This document shows, one piece after another, positions 30,435 to 38,276 of a stretch of DNA of 38,655 nt (the stretch's first letter is position 1; the number at the start of each line of letters is the position of its first letter). The DNA comes from Bdellovibrionales bacterium (lineage in GTDB: Bacteria > Bdellovibrionota > Bdellovibrionia > Bdellovibrionales > UBA1609): positions 1 through 38,655 of the forward strand of contig JALHOQ010000008.1 in NCBI GenBank assembly GCA_022842925.1, given 5' to 3'. The translations under genes and the position numbers were made by a program. A model generated the notes under the pieces. That model saw only the letters and a list, made by a program, of their open reading frames with translations, had not been told where the DNA came from and did no database searches.

Positions 30435-31864
30435 AGAGACGTTTAACTCGCTGGACCTTGGTCGCAGGCGCAGCTTGCGCCGTATCGGCGTTTTCTTTGA
30501 TGACACAGGCGGGCCGCGTATTTGCCGAGGAACGTTATCAAGATCTACAACTCTTCGCCAAAGTTTTGAATCTCGTGCAGCAGTATTACGTCGAAGAGGT
30601 CGACACCAAGAAGCTGATCTACGGCGGCATCAAGGGCATGCTGCGCGAACTGGATCCGCACACGAACTTTCTCCCTCCCGAAATCTACAAGGAGTTTGAA
30701 ACCGAAACCAGCGGCGAGTTCGGTGGAATTGGCATCGAAATCACCGTGCAGAACGGAGTCTTGACTGTCATTTCGCCGATCGAGGACACACCGGCCTGGA
30801 AGGCAGGCGTAAAATCGGGGGACAAAATCGTGGAAATCGACGGCGAGTCGACCAAAGGATTCTCGCTCGTCGAGGCGGCCCAACGTATGAAGGGCAAAAA
30901 GGGCGCTAAAATCAAACTGGGTATCTTCCGCGAAGGCTTCGACCAGCCCAAGGATTTCGTTATTGAGCGCGGAACGGTTAAAATAAAATCAGTTAAGTTC
31001 ACCGACCTCGAAGACGGCTACGGTTACGTTCGTTTAACCAGCTTTATTGAAAACTCTGCGAGCGATCTCGAAAAGGCGATCAAGGCGCAGGAGAAAAAAT
31101 ATAAGAGTCTAAAGGGTCTGATTGTCGACTTGCGCCGCAATCCGGGTGGTCTGCTCGATCAGGCGGTGCAGATCAGCGATATGTTTCTTGAGAGCGGAAC
31201 TATCGTGAGCACGATGGGACGAAATCAAAAAGAGAAGGAAACGATTTACGCGAAAAAGGTTGGTACGCTCCCGAACTTTCCCACGATTGTTTTGATTGAT
31301 GAGTACTCCGCAAGTGCTTCGGAAATTTTGGCCGGCGCCCTGCAAGATAACAAGCGCGCGCTGATTATGGGCCATCGTTCCTTTGGCAAGGGCTCGGTGC
31401 AGTCCGTAGTCAAGCTCGGCGACGGATCGGGTTTGAAACTTACCGTGGGCCGTTACTACACACCCAGCGGGAAGAGTATTCAGGCCTACGGCATCGTGCC
31501 CGACATCGAACTTGAGGATTTCGCGCCCGAAATTCTCGATCAAGCCCGCGTGAAGCGGGACATTCGCCGTGAGGGCGATATGCGCGGACATCTGCAAGGC
31601 GATGGTGAGGACGAATCGACTTCGACCGGCCCCGCGGCCGCCGCCAACAAAGACAAGAAAAAGGCGGATCCCAAGAAAAAAGAAGAGTTTAAAAAGGTCC
31701 AATATTGGTGGACGGAACCCGACACCAAGCAAAACAAGGAATTGTCGACCAAGGATAAGCTCCTGAAAGACGACTTCCAAGTGCAGCAGGCCTACAATTA
31801 CCTACGGGCCCTGGTGCTCGGGAACGGAACTCTGAAGTCCGCTCCCGCCACCCAGACGCAGTAG
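30431..31864 (+). CDS. ctpA: C-terminal processing protease, S41 family
   Basis: Periplasmic serine protease of 477 residues that cuts the C-terminus of its substrates. The signal segment (about 8-32) is followed by a helical region, then the PDZ domain (about 96-180, G-E-F-G-G-I-G-I-E-I-T; LVEAAQRMKGKKG). The S41 core carries S295 in E-Y-S-A-S-A-S-E-I and K320 in F-G-K-G-S-V-Q, 25 residues apart as in E. coli Prc, the Ser-Lys pair. A Lys-rich tail of about 80 residues ends the protein. The start at 30431 overlaps envC by 4 bases and gives a clean signal peptide. Its link to septal genes suggests a role in controlling peptidoglycan enzymes. Stop lies 6 bases from that of tig. Confidence 0.92.
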   Translation: MKRRLTRWTLVAGAACAVSAFSLMTQAGRVFAEERYQDLQLFAKVLNLVQQYYVEEVDTKKLIYGGIKGMLRELDPHTNFLPPEIYKEFETETSGEFGGIGIEITVQNGVLTVISPIEDTPAWKAGVKSGDKIVEIDGESTKGFSLVEAAQRMKGKKGAKIKLGIFREGFDQPKDFVIERGTVKIKSVKFTDLEDGYGYVRLTSFIENSASDLEKAIKAQEKKYKSLKGLIVDLRRNPGGLLDQAVQISDMFLESGTIVSTMGRNQKEKETIYAKKVGTLPNFPTIVLIDEYSASASEILAGALQDNKRALIMGHRSFGKGSVQSVVKLGDGSGLKLTVGRYYTPSGKSIQAYGIVPDIELEDFAPEILDQARVKRDIRREGDMRGHLQGDGEDESTSTGPAAAANKDKKKADPKKKEEFKKVQYWWTEPDTKQNKELSTKDKLLKDDFQVQQAYNYLRALVLGNGTLKSAPATQTQ

Positions 31865-31870
31865 CGAGTG

Positions 31871-33175
31871 TTATTGGGGTAGTTTGTCTTTCGGAACTTC
31901 GGAAACTTTGGCCTTTTCAATCAGGTAGCGAACAACTTTCTCTTCGGTTACCTGGAAGCTCAAGCGGGAACGGCGTTCCGGCTTGCCATAAAATTCCTTT
32001 AGGCGCGCGATCTCAATGCCGGTTTGTTTAGCATATTCATCGATTTTCTCTTCGATTTCCGAAGGGCTGGCGCGCAGATCTAATTTTTCGGCCAAAGCAT
32101 CGAGAAGGAAAGTGGACTTCACCATAAAAGCAGCGGACTCCTCAAAGTCCTCAGCCCATTTCTTTTTATACTCTTCAAAGTCCCCCTCGTTCATGCCCTG
32201 TTGCTTAAGGCGGCCTTTGAAGTCCTCTTCGAGCGCCTGCTTCTGCTGGGCGACGAGTGACTTGGGCGCCTCAACGGGATTGGCTTCGACAAGAGCCTTC
32301 ATCACGCGGTTGCGCATATCATCGAGGATGCGTTTCCCTTCGGATTCTTCGATATCTTTACGAATTCGTTCCTTAAGATCGTTTAACGATTGGAAGTCGC
32401 CCACTTTTTTGGCCAGTTCGTCATTGATCTCAGGCAGGACTTTTTTCTTGATGGCGGTCAGCTTCACGTCGAACTGCACAGGGGCGCCACTTAAGGAAGC
32501 CTCATGATAGCCCTCGGGAAATCGTAAACTCAGGGTGCGGGATTCGCCGATCTTCATGCCGACTAAGCCCTCTTCAAAACCTTCAATAAAATTCTTCGTT
32601 CCGATTTCCAATTCATGCCCGGTGGCCGACCCATTGGGTAGGGGCTCACCGTTGACCTTGCCTTCAAAGTCGATCACGGCCACGTCGCCGTCGCTCACGG
32701 CGCGGTCTTCGAAAACTGACACCAATTCGGCTTGATTGCCGCGAATATTGTCGAGGATGGTGGCGATTCGATCGTCCGCCACGTCTAATTTTTCTTTCAT
32801 TACGCTCAGGCCCTCAAAATTTTTAACTTCAATTTCAGGCCGAATTTCAACTTCCGCGGTAAAAGAAAAGATCTGGGTTTCATTGATGGGCTCGAACGAA
32901 ACCTGCGGATACCCAACTGGTTCCAATTTGTGCTCTTCCAACGCCTGTTGGTACCCGTCATTGATGAGGTCATTGACGACATCGCCTTTAACTTGATCAC
33001 CGTAGGTGGTTTTGATCGTGGCCAATGGCGCCTTACCTTGGCGGAAGCCCTTTATGTTGGCCTTTTTTTGCAGAGCCTTATAGACTTTATCGAATGCTTT
33101 TTGAACACGCTCGGCGGGAATTTCGACTGTGATTTTACGGGCTAAACCATCCAACTTATCGACGGTGGATTTCAT
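31871..33175 (-). CDS. tig: Trigger factor (ribosome-bound chaperone)
   Basis: Chaperone that meets nascent chains at the ribosome exit. Residues 43-50, G-F-R-Q-G-K-A-P, are the ribosome-docking loop. The FKBP-type prolyl-isomerase domain covers about 150-240 (G-T-K-N-F-I-E-G-F-E-E-G-L-V-G-M and F-P-E-G-Y-H), and a long helical C-terminal domain follows. Length 434 equals E. coli (432). AGGAG before the ATG is good. In many bacteria clpP and clpX follow; here tig ends against ctpA instead. Confidence 0.96.
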   Translation of the reverse strand: MKSTVDKLDGLARKITVEIPAERVQKAFDKVYKALQKKANIKGFRQGKAPLATIKTTYGDQVKGDVVNDLINDGYQQALEEHKLEPVGYPQVSFEPINETQIFSFTAEVEIRPEIEVKNFEGLSVMKEKLDVADDRIATILDNIRGNQAELVSVFEDRAVSDGDVAVIDFEGKVNGEPLPNGSATGHELEIGTKNFIEGFEEGLVGMKIGESRTLSLRFPEGYHEASLSGAPVQFDVKLTAIKKKVLPEINDELAKKVGDFQSLNDLKERIRKDIEESEGKRILDDMRNRVMKALVEANPVEAPKSLVAQQKQALEEDFKGRLKQQGMNEGDFEEYKKKWAEDFEESAAFMVKSTFLLDALAEKLDLRASPSEIEEKIDEYAKQTGIEIARLKEFYGKPERRSRLSFQVTEEKVVRYLIEKAKVSEVPKDKLPQ

Positions 33176-33280
33176 AGGTTCTCCTGGTCAGTTTGAGCGT
33201 CTCGTTTACCGTCTATGCCGCAGTTTGCCAACACCTATATATGGCTGTTTGTGCGGCGCGCGAGCAGCTGGGAGGGGTCT
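33176..33280. promoter_or_regulatory. Divergent gap of tig and the Get3-like operon
   Basis: This 105-base region must start transcription in both directions. CTATATATGG at 33236-33245 is nearly symmetric and could give a -10 element either way. No convincing -35 partner was found. The end of the region (33269-33277) holds GGGAGGGG, the ribosome site that fixes the 33281 start. Confidence 0.35.
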
Positions 33281-34129
33281 GTGATTCACCTCATTACGGG
33301 AAAGGGCGGCGTCGGCAAATCCACTGTGGCAGCGAGTTTGGCGTGGAAGCTTGCGGCAGCCGGCAGAAAAACACTCCTGGTTGAGTTAGGGGAGCGCAGC
33401 TACTTCCGCCATATCTTCGGCGCGGAGATCAGCGTGAACCCTGTTTTTATAAATAGCCACTTGTCCGTTTCCCGCTGGGAGGGTGAGGCCTGCCTGAGAG
33501 AATATATTCAGCACTTTGTAAAAGTTGAAAAAGTGGTTCGTCTTTTTTTCGACAACAAGGTTATGAAGGCATTGGTCCACGCCGCGCCCGCACTGAAAGA
33601 ACTGGCGCTGCTCGGAAAGATCACCAGCGGCCCGCGCCGCGTGGGGCCCCCACTTCCGTACGATGAACTGGTGGTGGACGCCTATTCGACAGGACATTTT
33701 CGCGCTCTGTGGCGGGCTCCGGTCGGCATGGCCGAGGCGATTCCCTTCGGACCCATGGGTGACCAATCGCGCTCGATCAGCCAAATCATAAAGGACCCCG
33801 CGCAAACGCAGATCTATGTCACCGTGATTCCCGAAGAGCTGCCGGTGACGGAGGGCTTGGAGCTGGCTCGCGATATCCAAAACGAGCTAGAGCAAACGCC
33901 GAAGATCGTTTTGAATCGCTGGCTCGAGAGCCCGCTCACCGCCGAACAGCTGCGGCCATTCGCGGGTCATGATTTCGCTGCCTACCTCGGGCAGATTCTA
34001 GACCGGCAAGAGGGGGCATTGGCGCAGATTCAGACTCGCGGATTGACGGTGCTGAAGCTGCCCTGGGTTTTTAGCGACGCGATGGCGGAAAAAGTGCGCA
34101 CTCTCGCCGCGCGATTGGAGGCGGTGTGA
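33281..34129 (+). CDS. Get3/ArsA-like ATPase, first of a pair
   Basis: P-loop ATPase of the Get3/ArsA (SIMIBI) group, 282 residues. The GTG at 33281 was chosen over an ATG at 33215 because GGAGGGG lies 4 bases before it and the protein then starts directly with the P-loop strand MIHLITGKGGVGKST. The deviant Walker A has the signature Lys (GKGGVGKS, 7-14). Switch II reads D-A-Y-S-T-G-H (133-139), close to the D-T-A-P-T-G-H of Get3. Switch I lost its D-P-A and is E-L-G-E-R. The zinc C-x-x-C of eukaryotic Get3 is absent. It overlaps the second ATPase by 4 bases (GTGA). Substrate unknown: arsenite pumping is unlikely without an arsB. Confidence 0.82.
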   Translation: MIHLITGKGGVGKSTVAASLAWKLAAAGRKTLLVELGERSYFRHIFGAEISVNPVFINSHLSVSRWEGEACLREYIQHFVKVEKVVRLFFDNKVMKALVHAAPALKELALLGKITSGPRRVGPPLPYDELVVDAYSTGHFRALWRAPVGMAEAIPFGPMGDQSRSISQIIKDPAQTQIYVTVIPEELPVTEGLELARDIQNELEQTPKIVLNRWLESPLTAEQLRPFAGHDFAAYLGQILDRQEGALAQIQTRGLTVLKLPWVFSDAMAEKVRTLAARLEAV

Positions 34130-35202
34130 TCGATTTACTACGCGATCATAAAGTTTTGATTTGCTGTGGTACGGGAGGCGTGGGCAAGACCTCGATTTCG
34201 GCCAGCCTCGGCGTACTGGCCGCGCGCAACGGGTTGAAAACTCTCGTGCTGACAATCGATCCCGCGCAACGTCTGGCGCAGTCGCTGGGAATTGAAAAAG
34301 CTCCCGGCGGTGATGTCGCGGTGAGTGCGCAAGCGGGGCTGAGTGCCGCGATGGTCGATGCCCGGTTGGAGTTCGATCAATTCGTTCTCGGCGCGCTCGA
34401 CAAAGGGATTGCGAAGGGGTTGTTTGACAATCGCTTGTACCAGCAGCTGGTTTCGAATTTGAGCGGAAGCCAGGAATTCACCTCACTCGCTCGCTTGTTG
34501 CAAAGTCACCGCTCGGGCCACTACGATTTGATTATTCTGGATACGCCGCCCACGCAGAACGCAGTCGATTTTCTGCGGGCGCCAGAGCGGCTTTACGCCC
34601 TCTTTCAAGACAGCGTCGTCGGCTGGTTTGCCAATCCGGAAGCCGACGAAGGCTGGATCAAGCGCACGTTCCACCACGGCACCCGGCTCGTCACCGGCGC
34701 CCTCGAGAGCGTGACGGGCAGCACCTTTATTCAAGAGCTGCGGGATTTTTTCGGGCACGTGGCCCACCTCAAAGACCGCATCGCTAAAATCAGCCAAGAC
34801 GTCTCGACTCTGATTCATTCGGAGGATTGCGGGTTTATTCTCGTGACGGGCTTTGACGAAACGAAACTGCGCGAGTCGCTTGAATTTCAACAGGATTTGC
34901 AGAACGAGAAGCTGCGCCTTCGCGCCGTGGTGGTGAATCGCTGGTTTCCCGAGTGGACGCAAGGTGAACGGAGCTGGCCCGAATCCTGGCAGGGCAATCC
35001 GGACTTTCAAGTCTTGAAGTCCCTGCACACTCAGTTTGCCGACTACTTCAAGCAGCGCCAGGTGGTTTTTGACAAATTACATGATCAGCTCGGCGTCTCG
35101 GTGCCCGTTATCAAACTTCCCGATTTCAAAAATTCTGTGCAAGGTCTCGATGATTTGGGCCGCATGGCGACTGTGTTGGAAGAGAAATGGAGATCAAAAT
35201 GA
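34126..35202 (+). CDS. Get3/ArsA-like ATPase, second of a pair
   Basis: Second P-loop ATPase of the same superfamily, 358 residues, GTG start in the GTGA overlap. Its Walker A is G-T-G-G-V-G-K-T-S (15-23): the signature Lys found in the first ATPase is Thr. Switch I keeps D-P-A-Q (45-48) and switch II is D-T-P-P-T (139-143). The two paralogues therefore keep different halves of the usual set, which fits a heterodimer with two unlike sites, as in the two halves of ArsA. Family members in eukaryotes target tail-anchored membrane proteins; here the partner genes encode a lipoprotein and a membrane protein. Role is inferred, not known. Confidence 0.82.
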   Translation: MIDLLRDHKVLICCGTGGVGKTSISASLGVLAARNGLKTLVLTIDPAQRLAQSLGIEKAPGGDVAVSAQAGLSAAMVDARLEFDQFVLGALDKGIAKGLFDNRLYQQLVSNLSGSQEFTSLARLLQSHRSGHYDLIILDTPPTQNAVDFLRAPERLYALFQDSVVGWFANPEADEGWIKRTFHHGTRLVTGALESVTGSTFIQELRDFFGHVAHLKDRIAKISQDVSTLIHSEDCGFILVTGFDETKLRESLEFQQDLQNEKLRLRAVVVNRWFPEWTQGERSWPESWQGNPDFQVLKSLHTQFADYFKQRQVVFDKLHDQLGVSVPVIKLPDFKNSVQGLDDLGRMATVLEEKWRSK

Positions 35203-36266
35203 AGAGAATCGCATGGATGGGTTGGATCCTCGTGCTCGCGCTCTTGCCGGCTTGCGCATCCAAAAAAGTCGAGAGCTCGGTTGATCGCGGCGAAGAGGAA
35301 AGCAATCCTGTTTTCGAGCGGGGGCTAAAAGCTTTGGAGCAAGAACGCTACGCCGAGGCCGCGCAGATTTTCGACAAGATTTTGGTGGCGCAACCGGGTA
35401 CGGAGCGCGATCTGATTATCTTGTACAACTCCGCCGCCGCCTATGAAGGTATGGGTCACTGTCAGAAAGCCGTCGACCGCTATCGCAGTGTTGTCCGCAG
35501 CTCGAAAGGAAAGTTTGTTCAGCTCGAGGCCCAATCGTTGTTCCGCATGAGCATCATGTACGAATGCCTGGGTCAAGATACGAAGACCATCACCTCGCTG
35601 CTCGATGCACGCAAACGCGGCAAGGATTTGCCCTATGAAACGCAGGTGGCGGAAATTCCCGGGCGGCTGGCCGCCGCTTATGCCCGGATGGGAAATCGGG
35701 ACAAGGCACTTGAGTACTTTAATCAGGCCAGTGAGGGACTAAAAAAAATCGTCTCCCGCACCAATAACCACCGGCAGAAAGAACTTCTTGGTCGCACGCT
35801 GTTTTTGATGGGCCAACTCAATCATTCGCAGCGCAGCGCCGAGGCGCGGCCGTCCTCCTATATGCAGTCACTGTCCATGCAGCAGCCATATCTGCTTCAG
35901 GCCATCGAAATGGATCACCCGGTCTGGTCGAAGAAGGCGGCCGAAGATTTGAAATTGGGATACGAGAACATTTGGAAATTTCAAATCGAGTCGACCGAAG
36001 ATCGTCGCGCGTTCTACACCCGGGGCTTACAAGTCATTCAAGAATTGAAAAGGATTCGCCTTCCGGGCGCGGGGTCACTGGCGGGCCCGCTCTTCGCCGA
36101 TCTCGACCGAACGGAGGCCAAGCTCAACGCCGAACTAACCAAGATCGCGGAAATCAATAAGCTCACGCCCGCGGCCGAAAGCCGTGAAGGGCTCAAGCGC
36201 CAGGGTCGCCTAGTTGACCCGGCCGTGCCCAGCGAGTCCAAGCCCAAACCAAAGGCGAAGCGCTGA
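35199..36266 (+). CDS. TPR-repeat lipoprotein
   Basis: Exported protein of 355 residues whose signal ends L-L-P-A-C19, a strong lipobox. The ATG at 35199 was chosen: GGAG lies 6 bases before it and it overlaps the ATPase stop (ATGA); a Met 12 bases upstream is less likely. TPR-like helical pairs follow: F-E-R-G-L-K-A-L-E-Q-E-R-Y-A-E-A-A-Q-I-F (about 45), Y-N-S-A-A-A-Y-E-G-M-G-H-C-Q-K-A-V (about 80) and A-A-A-Y-A-R-M-G-N-R-D-K-A-L-E-Y-F (about 165). The last 100 residues are charged helices with a Lys/Pro tail. Such proteins act as scaffolds at the membrane. Partners are probably the genes on each side. Confidence 0.85.
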   Translation: MKRIAWMGWILVLALLPACASKKVESSVDRGEEESNPVFERGLKALEQERYAEAAQIFDKILVAQPGTERDLIILYNSAAAYEGMGHCQKAVDRYRSVVRSSKGKFVQLEAQSLFRMSIMYECLGQDTKTITSLLDARKRGKDLPYETQVAEIPGRLAAAYARMGNRDKALEYFNQASEGLKKIVSRTNNHRQKELLGRTLFLMGQLNHSQRSAEARPSSYMQSLSMQQPYLLQAIEMDHPVWSKKAAEDLKLGYENIWKFQIESTEDRRAFYTRGLQVIQELKRIRLPGAGSLAGPLFADLDRTEAKLNAELTKIAEINKLTPAAESREGLKRQGRLVDPAVPSESKPKPKAKR

Positions 36267-37009
36267 TGCCGGGTTTCTTCGACGGACTTACCTTTTGGAT
36301 GCGGGGCTGGCGATTGCTACTCGGCCATAGCTCGCTGATCACACTTGCGATTATTCCCTTTTTAATCGCGGTCAGCGTGGGTGGACTGGCGACCTATGTC
36401 TTGTTCACCAACCTGTCCATTTGGGTTACGGGTTTCGTAAGTTGGATGATCGGCACGAGTGCTGGTATTTGGGTTCAACTGGCTTATTACCCACTTTTAA
36501 TCGGCACTGGAATTGTGTTCTTTATCGGTAGTATTTTTGTGGGCTACGTTGCCCACGTCATTCTGGCGATTCCATTTTACTCGCTTTTGGCTGAGCGGGC
36601 GTTGGCCGTGCTCGGTTTAAAGCCGGAGTCTCCCTTTGATTTTAAGGCCTGGGCGCGAAACAGTTTGCGGATGTTTCGCATTAGCGCGGTCAAAGGGATC
36701 TTGTTTCTGACCTTGGGTGTGATTTTGTTCGTGTTGTCGTTTATTCCGATCGTGAATGTGGTGGCGGTGGTCGGCACGTTGATGATCGTATCTTTCGACT
36801 TGCTCGACTATTCGCTGGAAAGTCTGAGCTACGGACTGCGCCAGCGTTTCGCGTTTATGCTCAAGCGTCGCAAAATGTGGTTCGGTATGGCTTGTGGCCT
36901 CGGATTGACATTGTTCATACCCGGACTTACCTTCGTCGTCGCTCCCGGTGCCGTGGTTGGCGGCGCTATTTTGCTTAAGGAAGCGCATGGATCATCTACA
37001 ACTCCATAA
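36266..37009 (+). CDS. EI24/CysZ-like membrane protein
   Basis: Integral membrane protein of 247 residues with four or more membrane segments (about 24-46, 58-98, 145-168 and 205-240). The opening F-F-D-G-L-T-F-W-M-R-G-W-R-L-L and the S-L-I-T-L-A-I-I-P-F-L segment fit the EI24 (CysZ-like) family, which in E. coli takes up sulfate for cysteine synthesis. The next gene makes gamma-glutamylcysteine, so a sulfur link is attractive, but the family has members with other roles. Its ATG overlaps the upstream stop by one base (TGATG). Confidence 0.8.
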   Translation: MPGFFDGLTFWMRGWRLLLGHSSLITLAIIPFLIAVSVGGLATYVLFTNLSIWVTGFVSWMIGTSAGIWVQLAYYPLLIGTGIVFFIGSIFVGYVAHVILAIPFYSLLAERALAVLGLKPESPFDFKAWARNSLRMFRISAVKGILFLTLGVILFVLSFIPIVNVVAVVGTLMIVSFDLLDYSLESLSYGLRQRFAFMLKRRKMWFGMACGLGLTLFIPGLTFVVAPGAVVGGAILLKEAHGSSTTP

Positions 37010-38246
37010 AAAGATTCTCGAACGTTGCGACGATGTTCAGGATTGGTTTCGCGCGAAGGCCCGAGGCTTGGCCTTCCCCATTTATTCCAGCTTCGACATT
37101 CGCGACGCGGGTTTTAAGGTCGGCCCGGTCGACGCCAATATTTTTCCCGCGGGCTTTAATAATATCTGCCAGATTGATCGTGAGTCGGCCTTGGATGTGG
37201 CCCGCGAATTTTTAGATCAGCACTATTCGCCCGCCACCAAAAAACTCGTACTTCTAACGGAAGAGCACACCCAGAATCCCTATTACTGGGACAATGTTCG
37301 GGTCTTGAAAGAGGTTCTTGAAGGGGCGGGCCGGCAGGTGCGCCTGGCCATGCCCCGCAGTCTCGAAAAGCCACTGGAGCTGACCAGCGCCTCGGGAGCG
37401 AAGCTCACGGTTTACGGTGCCGATCGGTCGGGCGACGGGATCCAGATTGGCGATTTCGTACCCGATCTTTTGATCTCGAACAATGATTTCAGTGTCGACT
37501 ATGAGGAGTGGGCGCGCGGTCTCGATACGCCAATGAATCCTCCGCGCGAGCTCGGCTGGTATCGCCGGCGCAAAGACCGCTTCTTCAAAGTCTACAATCA
37601 CCTGGCGGGTGAATTCGCGCAGATGTTGCAGCTGGACCCATGGACGTTGCAGGTCGAAACCGCTTTATTCGCCGATTTCGATATCGACGACGACGACAGC
37701 CGAGATCGGCTGGCGGCACGAGCCGAGCAAGTTTACCGGAGCGTGGGAGCCAAATATAAAGAACACGGTATCAAGCGTGAGCCGTTCTTATTTGTTAAAA
37801 ATAACGCGGGCACATATGGATTGGGTGTCGTTCAAGTTCGCCATCCCGACGAGATCAAGGATTGGAACTACAAAGCACGCAAAAAAATGAAAGCCGCCAA
37901 GGGTGGCCGTGAGATCACCGAAGTCATTATTCAAGAAGGAATTCCAACCACGACGGTGGCCGACGGCGGAAAGACGGCTGAGCCAGTTATTTACATGATC
38001 GGTTGTCGCTTAGCAGGTGGCTTTCTGCGCGCGCACGGCGAAAAGTCCGACGACGACAGCCTCAATTCCCCGGGCGCCGTTTATCAACGGCTCTGCGTCT
38101 CGGATCTCGCGATCAAAATGGAAGGCTGCCCGATGGAAAACGCCTATGGGTGGGTCGCCAAACTCTCATTCTTATCTGTGGCCCTAGAGGCCCGAGAGCT
38201 CGAAGTTCAATTTAAAAATTTCAACCCAGAAGGGCCCTGCAGTTAG
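36987..38246 (+). CDS. gshA: Glutamate-cysteine ligase (Acidithiobacillus-type GshA)
   Basis: First enzyme of glutathione synthesis, joining Glu and Cys with ATP. The protein (419 residues) matches my memory of the Acidithiobacillus-type family (TIGR02049): L-L-I-S-N-N-D-F-S near 170, G-W-Y-R-R-R-K-D-R-F-F, L-F-V-K-N-N-A-G-T-Y-G-L-G-V near 275 and the closing E-N-A-Y-G-W-V-A-K-L-S. It is unlike classical E. coli GshA. The start at 36987 follows AGGA and overlaps the EI24 gene by 23 bases; a longer frame upstream lies inside that gene. gshB is not in the window. Confidence 0.82.
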   Translation: MDHLQLHKKILERCDDVQDWFRAKARGLAFPIYSSFDIRDAGFKVGPVDANIFPAGFNNICQIDRESALDVAREFLDQHYSPATKKLVLLTEEHTQNPYYWDNVRVLKEVLEGAGRQVRLAMPRSLEKPLELTSASGAKLTVYGADRSGDGIQIGDFVPDLLISNNDFSVDYEEWARGLDTPMNPPRELGWYRRRKDRFFKVYNHLAGEFAQMLQLDPWTLQVETALFADFDIDDDDSRDRLAARAEQVYRSVGAKYKEHGIKREPFLFVKNNAGTYGLGVVQVRHPDEIKDWNYKARKKMKAAKGGREITEVIIQEGIPTTTVADGGKTAEPVIYMIGCRLAGGFLRAHGEKSDDDSLNSPGAVYQRLCVSDLAIKMEGCPMENAYGWVAKLSFLSVALEARELEVQFKNFNPEGPCS

Positions 38247-38276
38247 GTGCCCGTCGACTTTTTGCAGTCCACCGCA

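Noticed and set aside
33215-33280. Longer N-terminus for the first Get3-like ATPase from the ATG at 33215
   Set aside because: No ribosome site precedes 33215, whereas GGAGGGG directly precedes the GTG at 33281, and the family begins with the P-loop strand.
33281-35202. Arsenite-resistance operon
   Set aside because: No arsB, arsC, arsD or ArsR-type regulator is present and the Cys residues that bind arsenite in ArsA are not seen.
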